A program made the position numbers and the translations under genes. From Pseudonocardia petroleophila (lineage in GTDB: Bacteria > Actinomycetota > Actinomycetes > Mycobacteriales > Pseudonocardiaceae), in NCBI RefSeq assembly GCF_014235185.1, contig NZ_CP060131.1:3603501-3667500 (forward strand): a DNA stretch of 64,000 nt, written 5' to 3'. Positions 26,824 to 33,977 of the stretch are shown here, in pieces. The notes beneath the pieces are model-generated. The model was given only the letters and a program-made list of their open reading frames with translations, ran no database searches and had not been told where the DNA came from. How positions within the stretch are numbered: the stretch's first letter is position 1; the number at the start of each line of letters is the position of its first letter.

Positions 26824-26899
26824 GAACCGCGCCGTCGTGGCAGAGGTATCGCTGCGGCGGCGCGGCGCGTGGGCGGACGGTTCACGGGCAGCGAGGCGT

Positions 26900-27215
26900 G
26901 CCCGGAGCGATGCCTCGGACCCGACGGCAGCGTGGTCGAGCACGTGCGCCCGCGGGTGATCGCGAGCTGGGACGGGCGGGACGCGGCGTGGCAGCCGGCG
27001 CAGTCCGGTCCGGGTGGGTTCGATCTGGAGTCGGGCCCGATGATCCGGGCGCTGCGCGCCCCGGCGATCGCCGCCGGTCTCGCCGAGTCCGATGACCAGG
27101 GCAAGCGCGGTGACGTGTGGCACTGCTCCGCGCGGTCGCCGCCGCGGATCGGGTGCTGACCGACGCCGAGTGGGCGCAGGTTGCGCGGGACTTCCGGCGG
27201 GTCGACGGTCACCGA
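26900..27215 (+). pseudogene. Decayed relaxase remnant
   Basis: The frame containing RPRVIASWDGRDAAWQP, APAIAAGLAES and KRGDVWHCSAR closely follows the start of the intact relaxase at 38515 (SPRVIASWDGLDAGWQP, APAIAAGLPT, KRGYVWHCSAR). A one-base loss near 27130 then shifts the match to the next frame (VAAADRVLTDAEWAQVARDF, versus LAASDRTLDDGQWADIAREL). The N-terminal 18 residues and everything after about residue 100 are gone. It lies next to three tRNA genes and is probably the scar of an older conjugative element. Confidence 0.75.
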
Positions 27216-27326
27216 GTCCGTGCATCGCAAGCAACTGCGGCCCGTCATCGACGACGGATCCACCGCGATGAACCGCGTCTTCCCGCGTCGAGGAGTCAGG
27301 TCCTCAGAGGTCCCCAGAACGCCAAG

Positions 27327-27369
27327 AAGGCCTGGTCAGGATCCCCAGCTGGGGCGCTGACCAGGCCTT
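27327..27369 (-). terminator. Hairpin repeat, copy 2, after tRNA-Val(GAC)
   Basis: A perfect 12-bp stem, AAGGCCTGGTCA at 27327-27338 and TGACCAGGCCTT at 27358-27369, with a 19-base loop identical to that of the copy at 6110-6150. The sequence CCCAGAACGCC just outside the stem is also shared. It begins seven bases beyond the 3' end of tRNA-Val on the minus strand, which is where a terminator for the tRNA operon would be. Confidence 0.7.
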
Positions 27370-27375
27370 ACGTGG

Positions 27376-27447
27376 TGGGCGATACAAGGATTGAACTTGT
27401 GACCTCTTCCGTGTCAAGGAAGCGCTCTCCCACTGAGCTAATCGCCC
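27376..27447 (-). tRNA. tRNA-Val (anticodon GAC)
   Basis: A 72-base cloverleaf on the minus strand. The acceptor stem GGGCGAT pairs with ATCGCCC, the D-arm is GCTC/GAGC, the anticodon stem CTTCC/GGAAG closes the loop TTGACAC, and the T-arm loop contains TTCAATC. The discriminator is A and CCA is not encoded. Confidence 0.95.
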
Positions 27448-27448
27448 G

Positions 27449-27520
27449 AGGCGGTGGCGGGAATCGAACCCGCGTACAGGGCTTTGCAGGCCCTTGCCTA
27501 AGCCACTCGGCCACACCGCC
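27449..27520 (-). tRNA. tRNA-Cys (anticodon GCA)
   Basis: A 72-base cloverleaf on the minus strand, one base from tRNA-Val. The acceptor stem GGCGGTG pairs with CACCGCC, the anticodon stem AGGGC/GCCCT closes the loop CTGCAAA, and the T-arm has GCGGG/CCCGC around TTCGATT. The discriminator is U, as expected for Cys. Confidence 0.95.
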
Positions 27521-27577
27521 AGATCCATGGAGCTGGGACCTGATCCTGGAGGTCCGAGCGGACCCGAGGTTCCTCCG

Positions 27578-27649
27578 AGCGGACGACGGGATTCGAACCC
27601 GCGACCCTCACCTTGGCAAGGTGATGCGCTACCACTGCGCTACGTCCGC
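27578..27649 (-). tRNA. tRNA-Gly (anticodon GCC)
   Basis: A 72-base cloverleaf on the minus strand. The acceptor stem GCGGACG pairs with CGTCCGC, the anticodon stem TCACC/GGTGA closes the loop TTGCCAA, and the T-arm is GCGGG/CCCGT around TTCGAAT. The discriminator is U. It is the first tRNA of a Gly-Cys-Val cluster. Confidence 0.95.
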
Positions 27650-27751
27650 ATGTCGCGGTTGTTCACCGCGTTGTGAGTAAACCTTAGCGCAGGCTTCCGG
27701 GGGGTTCCACACCCACCCCCTCGTTGCCGGCGAAGGCCCTCCGACCTGCGA

Positions 27752-28183
27752 TCAGTCGCGCGCGGGGTCGTTGTGGAGGAGCTCCGAGAGGGCCGACTCG
27801 AAGTCGAGCCAGGAGTACTCGCGCCCGGGGGGCACCGCGTCGAAGGTCCGGTGCAGGAACTCCCCGAGCGTCTGGGCGCACGTGGTGAACACCGCGTGCC
27901 CGGACGGGGAGGAGAGCTCCAGCTGCACCCGGTTCGGGTCGTGGGCGACGGGGCGCACCCGGACGTCCCCGCTGCCGGACGGCGTGATGAGCCCGTCGTG
28001 CAGCAGGTCCCGGGCGAACACCCAGTCGACCGCGCTACCGTGACCGGTGCGGAACGACGCCTGGACGGCGAAGGGATCGCGGCTGTGGTAAGTCAGATCG
28101 ACCTTGACGCGCACCGCAGGGGCGTCATCGGTGATCAGCTCGAACACCGCCGGTGAGCAGATGACCGTGTGCTCGTCGCGCAT
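27752..28183 (-). CDS. SsgA-family sporulation/cell-division regulator
   Basis: A 143-residue protein of the SsgA-like family, found in morphologically complex actinomycetes. Family landmarks are YHSRDPFAVQASFRTG, VDWVFARDLLHDGL, GSGDVRVRPV, VQLELSSPSGHAVF and LGEFLHRTFDAVPPGRE. SsgB-type members recruit FtsZ to division sites in Streptomyces. It reads toward the tRNA cluster and is divergent from the sigma-factor gene. Confidence 0.92.
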   Translation of the reverse strand: MRDEHTVICSPAVFELITDDAPAVRVKVDLTYHSRDPFAVQASFRTGHGSAVDWVFARDLLHDGLITPSGSGDVRVRPVAHDPNRVQLELSSPSGHAVFTTCAQTLGEFLHRTFDAVPPGREYSWLDFESALSELLHNDPARD

Positions 28184-28398
28184 CGTGCGTCCTCTTTCGT
28201 GGTCCCGCGTGGCTCGTCAGAGGGAAAAACGACCGTGTCGCCAAGATGTGACGGGTCGAGGGACAGAGTCCGCCCGGATGCCGGTACGTCCTCACTCCTA
28301 CGGGCCAATGGTGACGCTCCGCAGGGGACGGAGATGCGCTCGGTGGCCCCGCTGGCACTAATCTGAACCGATCGCTGCGCCGCAGCGAAGAAGCAGAC

Positions 28399-29070
28399 GT
28401 GAGGATCCCGCTGGTGGCCGAAGTCGCCGATGCACCGGGCCCGGCCGGGAGGCGGTCGCGCTCCGCGTCGGCCCGCGCCCACGACCCGGCCGATGAACTG
28501 CTCGTCCGACGCATCGTCGACGGTGATCAGACCGCCCTCGGCGCGCTCTACGACCGCTACGGCCGGCCTGCCTACTCGCTGGCCCGCCGCATCTGCGCCG
28601 ACGACGGCATCGCCGAGGACGTCGTGCAGGAGGTCTTCCTGGCCTTCTGGCGCGACCCGCGGCGCTTCGACCCCGAGCGCGGGGCCTTCGGGACCTGGCT
28701 CCTGACGCTGGTGCACCACAAGTCCGTCGACGCCGTGCGCCGCGAGAGCTCGATCCGCCGGCGCACCGTGCCGGCCGCCGAGGACGGCGACGAGTGGTCG
28801 GCCCCGCCCGGACCCGGAGCCGACCAGGCCGCGCTCGGCAAGGTCGTCGCTGGTCAAGTGCGCGACGCGCTCGGCCGTCTCCCGGCCGAGCAGCGCCAGG
28901 CGCTCGCGCTCGCCTACTACGGGGGCTACACGCAGCGTGAGGTCGCGGCCCTGACCGGCGTGCCGCTCGGCACCGTCAAGTCCCGCATGTTCACCGGCGT
29001 GCAGCGGTTGCGGAGCGTGCTCGGCCCGTTGCTCGGTGAGTTCGCCACCGACTTCGGTGGTGCCCGATGA
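28399..29070 (+). CDS. ECF-type RNA polymerase sigma factor
   Basis: A 223-residue sigma factor. Region 2 is LGALYDRYGRPAYSLARRIC then AEDVVQEVFLAFWRDPRRF; region 4 is LPAEQRQALALAYYGGYTQREVA with the helix-turn-helix GVPLGTVKSRMFTGVQRLR. The pattern is close to SigK-type ECF factors, and the next gene is a RskA-like anti-sigma factor overlapping by four bases. The start is a GTG preceded by GAAGAAG; the first 40 residues look unstructured. Confidence 0.92.
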   Translation: MRIPLVAEVADAPGPAGRRSRSASARAHDPADELLVRRIVDGDQTALGALYDRYGRPAYSLARRICADDGIAEDVVQEVFLAFWRDPRRFDPERGAFGTWLLTLVHHKSVDAVRRESSIRRRTVPAAEDGDEWSAPPGPGADQAALGKVVAGQVRDALGRLPAEQRQALALAYYGGYTQREVAALTGVPLGTVKSRMFTGVQRLRSVLGPLLGEFATDFGGAR

Positions 29071-29939
29071 CGACTCCACAGGACTGTCCGTTGACCCAGC
29101 AGGCGGTCGGGTGGGCGCTGCACGCCCTGGAGCCCGACGAGGAGATGGCGGTGCTGCTGCACCTGCCGCACTGTGCCGCGTGCCGCACCGCGGTGACCGA
29201 GGCCGAGGAGGTCCTCTCCGCGCTCGGGGGCGTCGTCGCGGCCGCGGATCCGCCGCCCGCCCTGCGCGACCGCCTGATGTCCGCGGTCGCCTCCACCGAG
29301 CAGCGCCCCGTCCTGCAGCCCCGGAACGACCAGCCCCAGGACGAGGAGCCCCGACCGGTCCCCGTGCCCGCACCGGCGTTCCCGGCCGACGGCCGCCGCC
29401 ACCGCCTCGACGAGGAGGACCGGTCCGGCCACCGTCGCCCGTCCTGGCTGAGCAGCCGCGGCCGGCAGCTCGTCGCGGCGGCGCTGGTCGTCGTCGCCGC
29501 CGTGTCCGTCGGCGGCCTCGCGGTGCGCGCGAACCAGCTGGAGCAGCAGCGCGACGCGGAGTCGGCCCAGGCGCAGGGCCTGTCCGAGTTCATCTCCCGG
29601 CTCGACCAGCCCGGCGCCCGGCACGCGCTGCTCGCCTCGGCCGACGACTCCACCGTCGCGGCCGTCCTGCTGGCGGCGGGGGAGCGGCAGGTCTACACGC
29701 TGGGCCTCGCGGCCAACTCCGACGACCACACCTACGTGCTGTGGGGCATCCGGCCCGACGCCGCCGCCCCCGTGCCGCTCGGCACGTTCGACGTCGACGC
29801 GGCCGACCAGGGCCTGCGGACGGTAGGCTCGGCGGGCGAGGCGGAGGACTTCACGCAGTACGCGATCTCGCTCGAACCCGGTCGCGTCGCACCCGCCTCG
29901 CCGACCGTGGTCGTCGCGAGCGGGCAGGTGGATGTGTGA
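29067..29939 (+). CDS. Membrane anti-sigma factor (zinc-finger, RskA-like)
   Basis: A 290-residue protein with an N-terminal anti-sigma zinc motif H32-x3-C36-x2-C39 (HLPHCAAC), a cytoplasmic linker, one membrane helix LVAAALVVVAAVSVGGLAV near residue 140 and an external C-terminal domain of the RskA type (YVLWGIRPDAAAPVPLGTFD). It should hold the preceding sigma factor inactive at the membrane until regulated proteolysis. Overlaps on both sides show one operon. Confidence 0.9.
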   Translation: MTTPQDCPLTQQAVGWALHALEPDEEMAVLLHLPHCAACRTAVTEAEEVLSALGGVVAAADPPPALRDRLMSAVASTEQRPVLQPRNDQPQDEEPRPVPVPAPAFPADGRRHRLDEEDRSGHRRPSWLSSRGRQLVAAALVVVAAVSVGGLAVRANQLEQQRDAESAQAQGLSEFISRLDQPGARHALLASADDSTVAAVLLAAGERQVYTLGLAANSDDHTYVLWGIRPDAAAPVPLGTFDVDAADQGLRTVGSAGEAEDFTQYAISLEPGRVAPASPTVVVASGQVDV

Positions 29940-30346
29940 GCAGTACCGAGAAGTCGGGGACGCCCGGTCTCCGCGCCCGGATCGACGAGAACCCCGCGCT
30001 GCGCACGACGTACCGCGTCGGCGTGGGCGTCGTCGGCACGATCGTCCTGGCGCTCGGGATCATCGCGATCCCGTACCCGGGCCCCGGCTGGCTCATCGTC
30101 TTCGCCGGCCTCGCGATCCTCGCCAGCGAGTTCGCCTGGGCGAAGCGGGTGCTGCGCTACGCGCGCGGCAAGTACGACGCATGGACGGAGTGGCTGGGCC
30201 GCCAGTCCGTCGTCGTCCGCATGACCGTCCTGGCCGGCACCGGCCTGATTGTGCTCGCCACGCTCTACCTGCTCAACGCCCTGTACCTGGTGGCCGGCTG
30301 GGTGGGGCTCGGAGGATGGACCTGGCTGCAGAGCCCGTTCTTCTGA
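29936..30346 (+). CDS. TIGR02611-family small membrane protein (PGPGW motif)
   Basis: A 136-residue protein with two strongly hydrophobic regions, VGVGVVGTIVLALGIIAIPY and VLAGTGLIVLATLYLLNALY, separated by the family motif PYPGPGWLIVFAGLAILASEF and a basic loop FAWAKRVLRYARGKYDAW. The function of this actinobacterial family is unknown. The GTG start overlaps the anti-sigma stop by four bases, suggesting the protein belongs to the sigma-factor operon. Confidence 0.88.
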   Translation: MSSTEKSGTPGLRARIDENPALRTTYRVGVGVVGTIVLALGIIAIPYPGPGWLIVFAGLAILASEFAWAKRVLRYARGKYDAWTEWLGRQSVVVRMTVLAGTGLIVLATLYLLNALYLVAGWVGLGGWTWLQSPFF

Positions 30347-30368
30347 CGTGTAGAGTTCTGCACGGCTC

Positions 30369-30440
30369 GGGCGATTAGCTCAGGGGGAGAGCGCTTCGTT
30401 CACACCGAAGAGGTCACTGGTTCGATCCCAGTATCGCCCA
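30369..30440 (+). tRNA. tRNA-Val (anticodon CAC)
   Basis: A 72-base cloverleaf. The acceptor stem GGGCGAT pairs with ATCGCCC, the anticodon stem CTTCG/CGAAG closes the loop TTCACAC, and the T-arm is ACTGG/CCAGT. It marks the edge between ordinary chromosome and the mobile-element-rich region, so its 3' end is a candidate integration site; no second copy of the end was found in the window. Confidence 0.95.
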
Positions 30441-30455
30441 CGCAGGTCAGAGGCT

Positions 30456-30476
30456 CGGTTCGAGATCTTCGAACCG
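30456..30476 (+). terminator. Hairpin downstream of tRNA-Val(CAC)
   Basis: CGGTTCGA at 30456-30463 pairs perfectly with TCGAACCG at 30469-30476 around a 5-base loop GATCT, 16 bases after the tRNA. GGGCCTTTG follows. The position and symmetry suit a tRNA terminator. Confidence 0.6.
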
Positions 30477-30489
30477 GGCCTTTGCCGTC

Positions 30490-30514
30490 GTACAGCTACG
30501 AAGTACAGCTACGA
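30490..30514 (+). repeat. Tandem 12-base direct repeat GTACAGCTACGA
   Basis: Two identical copies at 30490-30501 and 30503-30514, separated by one base (13-base period), 50 bases downstream of tRNA-Val(CAC) and before the WhiB-like gene. Such short repeats could be integrase arm sites or a regulator site. Function inferred only. Confidence 0.5.
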
Positions 30515-30667
30515 CAGGCAGGGGAGTTGCTGGCCGCCGCGCCGATTCTCATCCGCGCAGCCGAGTTTCGGCACGCTGTCGGCCAGCGCGATGCGCGGCG
30601 ACGGGCGGTCGGAGGGGGGTCCTCCCGCCCCGGGCATCTCGCGTTACCTGAGCGCGGGGGCCTCGGG

Positions 30668-30981
30668 TGGACTACGCGCGGTGCGTGCCACGGGCAGGAG
30701 GCCGAGGCGTGGATCATGGACGGCATCTGGTCGGCGGGCAGCACGGTGGACGCGCCCGCCGCGTCGAGCGTGCCCGTGGGGTCTGCGCGGACTGCCCGGT
30801 CACCGTGGAGTGCCTGACCGATGCCGAGCTCACCGCGGACGGGTGGGCGGTGCGGGCAGGGACCACGCCGGCCCAGCGGGCGCACCTCGTCCGGGCCGCC
30901 CGGGTCCCCGGCGCAAGGCGTCGTGATGTCGTGATCAATGGCGCCGAGCGCAACGACCACGCCTGGCCCAGGCCGAGATGA
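30668..30981 (+). pseudogene. WhiB-like Fe-S regulator with an internal frameshift
   Basis: One frame gives WTTRGACHGQEAEAWIMDGI, the start of a WhiB domain with the first Cys. The neighbouring frame gives GVCADCPVTVECL (C-x2-C-x5-C, the other three cluster ligands at 30784-30813) and GWAVRAGTTPAQR, in the place of the GxWGG turn. The frames differ by one base, with the shift somewhere between 30720 and 30780. The four-cysteine spacing is exactly that of WhiB proteins, which bind a 4Fe-4S cluster. The original start is unclear. The TGA at 30979-30981 overlaps the next small frame. Confidence 0.65.
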
Positions 30982-31079
30982 TCGCGGCCCTGGAGCTCGG
31001 TGACACCGACCCGTTCGTCCGCGCCGCGCAGCGGCGCCTGCCGGAACTGTCGGGGCCGCGGAGGAGGATCGGGGCGTGA
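30978..31079 (+). CDS. 33-residue small protein
   Basis: A short frame MIAALELGDTDPFVRAAQRR with a 13-residue basic tail. Its ATG overlaps the stop of the WhiB-like gene by four bases, and its own stop overlaps the GTG of the next gene by four bases. Such double overlap is the usual pattern of translated genes in this element, which is the main reason to report it. No family recognised. Confidence 0.4.
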   Translation: MIAALELGDTDPFVRAAQRRLPELSGPRRRIGA

Positions 31080-31600
31080 CCACGATCCGCCCCACGGGCA
31101 TCCCCTCGGCCGAGGCGTTCGGCCACGCCAGCGTCATGCACGTGATCCGTACGGAGGGCATCCCGTCCGCCGAGGCGTTCGGCCACGCGACGATCGTCCA
31201 GGCGGTCGCCGAGGCCGTGCACCCGCCGGGCGTGACCCGCGCGGACTACGTCGATCTCCTGGACGTCCTCCGCGGGATCCGCCTGGACGCGGCCCACGAG
31301 CGCGCCGCGCGGCGGATGGAGGCCCAGGCGCCGATGTTCGCGCGGCTGATCCCGTACATCGGCAGTCCCGAGGGCCTGGCGTTCGTGATCACGGTGGTGA
31401 TCGCGCTCCTGGCGCTCATCCCGCCCGTGGTCGACATGGTGGCGCCGGACGACCCGCCGAGCGTGGTTGTGGAGGTGGACGCGCCGAGCACCGAGGACGT
31501 GGAGCGGATCGTGGAGGAACGGCTTCAGGAGCTCACCGAGTCCGGCGCGGCGCTACCCAGCCCGGCACCCGAGATCGGGGAGGTTGGTGGCCGTGGTTGA
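31076..31600 (+). CDS. Single-helix membrane protein with two IPSAEAFG repeats
   Basis: A 174-residue protein. The first 42 residues are two 20-residue repeats (60-base period, 31081-31200), each with GIPSAEAFGHA. Then comes a segment AVAEAVHPPGVTRADYVDLL, a helical ERAARRMEAQAPMF region, one membrane helix AFVITVVIALLALIPPVV and a tail PPSVVVEVDAPSTEDVERIV. From HPPGVTRAD to the end it is clearly paralogous to the next gene. GIPSAEAFG-type repeats are known to me from phage and surface proteins, but the role here is unknown. The GTG start at 31076 is fixed by the GTGA overlap. Confidence 0.7.
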   Translation: MTTIRPTGIPSAEAFGHASVMHVIRTEGIPSAEAFGHATIVQAVAEAVHPPGVTRADYVDLLDVLRGIRLDAAHERAARRMEAQAPMFARLIPYIGSPEGLAFVITVVIALLALIPPVVDMVAPDDPPSVVVEVDAPSTEDVERIVEERLQELTESGAALPSPAPEIGEVGGRG

Positions 31601-32051
31601 GCATCGCGTGGAGATCGTGGACGTCGTCGCGGTGGTCGACTCGGTGACCGTGTCGACGGTGCGCGCGGTCGCCGAGGCCGTCCACCCGCCGGGCGTCACG
31701 CGGGCGGACCTGGAGGCTGTGGTGGCCCTGCTGCTCGATGGCTTACGCGAGTCCGCTTCCGCCGAGCGGATCGCGCGGCGGGTGGAGGACCAGGCACCGA
31801 TGTTCGTCCAACTCGGTCGGTTCCTGCGCACGCCCAACGGCGTGTTCGTGGTGCTCGGCGTCCTGCTCACACTGGCTGCGTTCGTCCGCGACGTGGCCGC
31901 CGACGCCGCGCCGGAGGCGCCGCCGAGCGTGATCGTGGAGGTGGAGGGCCCGAGCTCGGCCGACGTGGAGCGGATCGTGGAGGAACGACTCCGGGAGCTC
32001 ACCGAGTCCGGCGGCTCCCTGCCGGGCGCCGGGGACGGCGCGCCCGAGTAG
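31587..32051 (+). CDS. Paralogous single-helix membrane protein
   Basis: A 154-residue protein. It shares with its neighbour AVAEAVHPPGVTRAD, an ARRxExQAPMF segment, a membrane helix (here VFVVLGVLLTLAAFVRDVA) and a tail PPSVIVEVEGPSSADVERIV followed by ERLRELTESG. It lacks the IPSAEAFG repeats; its N-terminus is a short strand-like EHRVEIVDVVAVVDSVTVST. Start at GTG 31587 or 31593; the gene overlaps the end of the previous one. The conserved ERIVEERLxELTESG tail may be a coiled coil for pairing the two proteins. Function unknown. Confidence 0.7.
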   Translation: MAVVEHRVEIVDVVAVVDSVTVSTVRAVAEAVHPPGVTRADLEAVVALLLDGLRESASAERIARRVEDQAPMFVQLGRFLRTPNGVFVVLGVLLTLAAFVRDVAADAAPEAPPSVIVEVEGPSSADVERIVEERLRELTESGGSLPGAGDGAPE

Positions 32052-32066
32052 GCCCGAGACGCCGAA

Positions 32067-32099
32067 CGGCCCGGCTCCTCGGGGTGAGGGACCGGGCCG
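32067..32099 (+). terminator. Terminator-like hairpin after the paralogous pair
   Basis: CGGCCCGG at 32067-32074 pairs with CCGGGCCG at 32092-32099 around a 17-base loop, 16 bases after the stop codon at 32051. It would end the WhiB-like/paralogue operon just before the IS630 insertion. Confidence 0.5.
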
Positions 32100-32141
32100 A
32101 GCGTCGTTCTACGTCCTGGCGTGGACGTTCCTAGTGCCTCG

Positions 32142-32645
32142 TCAGGCAACGTTCGGTAGGTAGTCGGGTCTGCGGATCTTGGACTCGGGCGCGAAGCGTC
32201 GCTTTGGTGGGGCGTGGCGGTTGGCCCAGCGGACGTAGCCGGCGATCGCGGCTTCCTGTGCGGTGTGGGACGGGTAGTCGCTGCCGTCGAGGGTGAAGTA
32301 GCGCAGCGCGGTGAACTCCGACTCGATCCAGTTCAGCCAGGAGGCGTAGGTCGGGGTGAGCACCAGCTCGACTTCGTGCTCGGCGCACCAGTCGGCGACC
32401 TCGGCCTTGCGATGCGGGGAGAAGTTGTCGCAGACGATGTAGAGCCGTCCGGTCGGGAACCGGGCCGAAGCTGGCGGAGGAAGGCGAGGAACTCTTGCCA
32501 GCGCTTGCGGTCTCGTAGCCGGTAGAACAGTTGGCCCGAGGCCAGGTCGAGTCCGGCGAGCATGTGCCGGACTCCTCCGTAGCGGTTGTAGGTCGCCCGC
32601 AACCTTGCCGGGCTCCGGCTGGGGAACCAGCCGCGGCCCGGCCGG
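32142..32645 (-). pseudogene. IS630-family transposase, C-terminal part
   Basis: Continues the interrupted transposase: RPGRGWFPSRSPARLRATYN, GVRHMLAGLDLASGQLFYRL and FLAFLRQLR in one frame, then after a one-base shift near 32465 ARFPTGRLYIVCDNFSPHRK (second catalytic Asp), ELVLTPTYASWLNWIESEF (final catalytic Glu) and the stop at 32142. Some IS630 elements use programmed frameshifting, but here the shift lies within the catalytic domain and looks like decay. Confidence 0.8.
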
Positions 32646-32708
32646 GGCTGTGTCGACGACGCCTGAAAGCTGACCCCCTGGCGACGGGTGAATGTTGACC
32701 CCCTCCCG

Positions 32709-33977
32709 ATGATCAGGAGGGTGTTGAGCGTGGAGGACTGGGCGGAGATCCGTCGGCTGCATCGGGCCGAGGGGATGCCGATCAAGGCGATCGCGCGGGT
32801 GCTGGGGTGTTCGAAGAACACTGTGAAGAGCGCCTTGGTTAGCGAGGAGCCGCCGCGGTATCGGCGTGTGCCGCGGGGCTCGGTGGTCGACGCGGTGGAG
32901 CCGCGGATCCGGGAACTGTTGGTGTCCTGGCCGGAGATGCCGGCGACGGTGATCGCGGAACGGATCGGCTGGAGCCGCTCGTTGACCGTGCTCAAGGACC
33001 GGGTGAGGGAGCTGCGCCCGATCTATCTGCCGCCTGATCCCGCGTCGCGGACCGCCTATGAGCCGGGCGAGATCGCGCAGTGCGACTTCTGGTTCCCCGA
33101 CATCGAGTTGCCGGTCGGGTTCGGTCAGACGCGCTCCGCGGTCAGGTTGCCGGTGCTGGTGATGGTCTGCGGTTACTCCCGTTGGCTCTCGGCGGTGCTG
33201 GTGCCCTCGAGAGCGGCACAGGACCTGTTCGCCGGCTGGTGGCAGCTGATCGGCGGGCTCGGCGCGGTGCCACGGACCTTGGTCTGGGACGGCGAGGCCG
33301 CGGTCGGACGCCGCCGCGGCAAGGTCACCGTGCTCACCGAGGACACCCATGCGTTCCGCGGAACACTCGGGGCGAAGGTCCACATCTGCGCTCCGGCCGA
33401 CCCGGAGGCCAAGGGTGTGGTGGAGCGGGCGAACGGCTATCTCGAGACCTCGTTCCTGCCCGGACGCACCTTCGACTCCCCGGCGGACTTCAACACCCAG
33501 CTCGCCGAGTGGCTGATGCTGGCCAACGGACGGGTCAAACGGGTCCTCCGATGCGCCCCGACCGCCCGGGTCGACGCGGACCGGGCCGCGATGCTGGCGT
33601 TGCCGCCGATCGCCCCGGCGACGGGTTGGCGATCATCGCTGCGGCTGCCGCGGGATCACTACGTCCGGTTCGACGCCAATGACTACTCGGTCGATCCCGG
33701 CGCCATCGGCCGCCGGATCGAGGTCGTCGCCGGTCTCGACCGGGTTCAGGTGCTCTGCGACGGCCGCCTGGTTGCTGATCATCCACGGTGCTGGGCGCGG
33801 CACCAGAGCGTCCACGACCCTGCCCATGTCGCTGCGGCCCGCGTCCTGCGCGACCGGCACGCCACCCGGCCACGAACCGTCGACACCGATGTCGAGCTGC
33901 GCTGCCTGTCCGATTACGACACCGCGCTGGGCCTCGACAGCAGTGTCGGCGACCTCGACGACGGGCGGGTGGCGTGA
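32709..33977 (+). CDS. istA: IS21-family transposase IstA
   Basis: A 422-residue DDE transposase. The N-terminal helix-turn-helix is EIRRLHRAEGMPIKAIARVLGCSKNTVKSAL; the catalytic core shows QCDFWFPD (first Asp), LVWDGEAAVG (second Asp) and KGVVERANGYLE (Glu), followed by the C-terminal beta-barrel region. It looks intact. The start at ATG 32709 is a choice: an in-frame GTG at 32688 lies within the terminal repeat. The stop overlaps istB. Confidence 0.9.
   Translation: MIRRVLSVEDWAEIRRLHRAEGMPIKAIARVLGCSKNTVKSALVSEEPPRYRRVPRGSVVDAVEPRIRELLVSWPEMPATVIAERIGWSRSLTVLKDRVRELRPIYLPPDPASRTAYEPGEIAQCDFWFPDIELPVGFGQTRSAVRLPVLVMVCGYSRWLSAVLVPSRAAQDLFAGWWQLIGGLGAVPRTLVWDGEAAVGRRRGKVTVLTEDTHAFRGTLGAKVHICAPADPEAKGVVERANGYLETSFLPGRTFDSPADFNTQLAEWLMLANGRVKRVLRCAPTARVDADRAAMLALPPIAPATGWRSSLRLPRDHYVRFDANDYSVDPGAIGRRIEVVAGLDRVQVLCDGRLVADHPRCWARHQSVHDPAHVAAARVLRDRHATRPRTVDTDVELRCLSDYDTALGLDSSVGDLDDGRVA

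Noticed and set aside
27117..27680. Plus-strand frame covering three tRNA genes
   Set aside because: It reads through perfect tRNA cloverleaves on the other strand; only its first part is relaxase remnant.
28184..28398. Defined promoter elements between the SsgA-family and sigma-factor genes
   Set aside because: A small AT-rich patch (GAAAAACGAC) is present, but no convincing -35/-10 pair could be assigned by eye.
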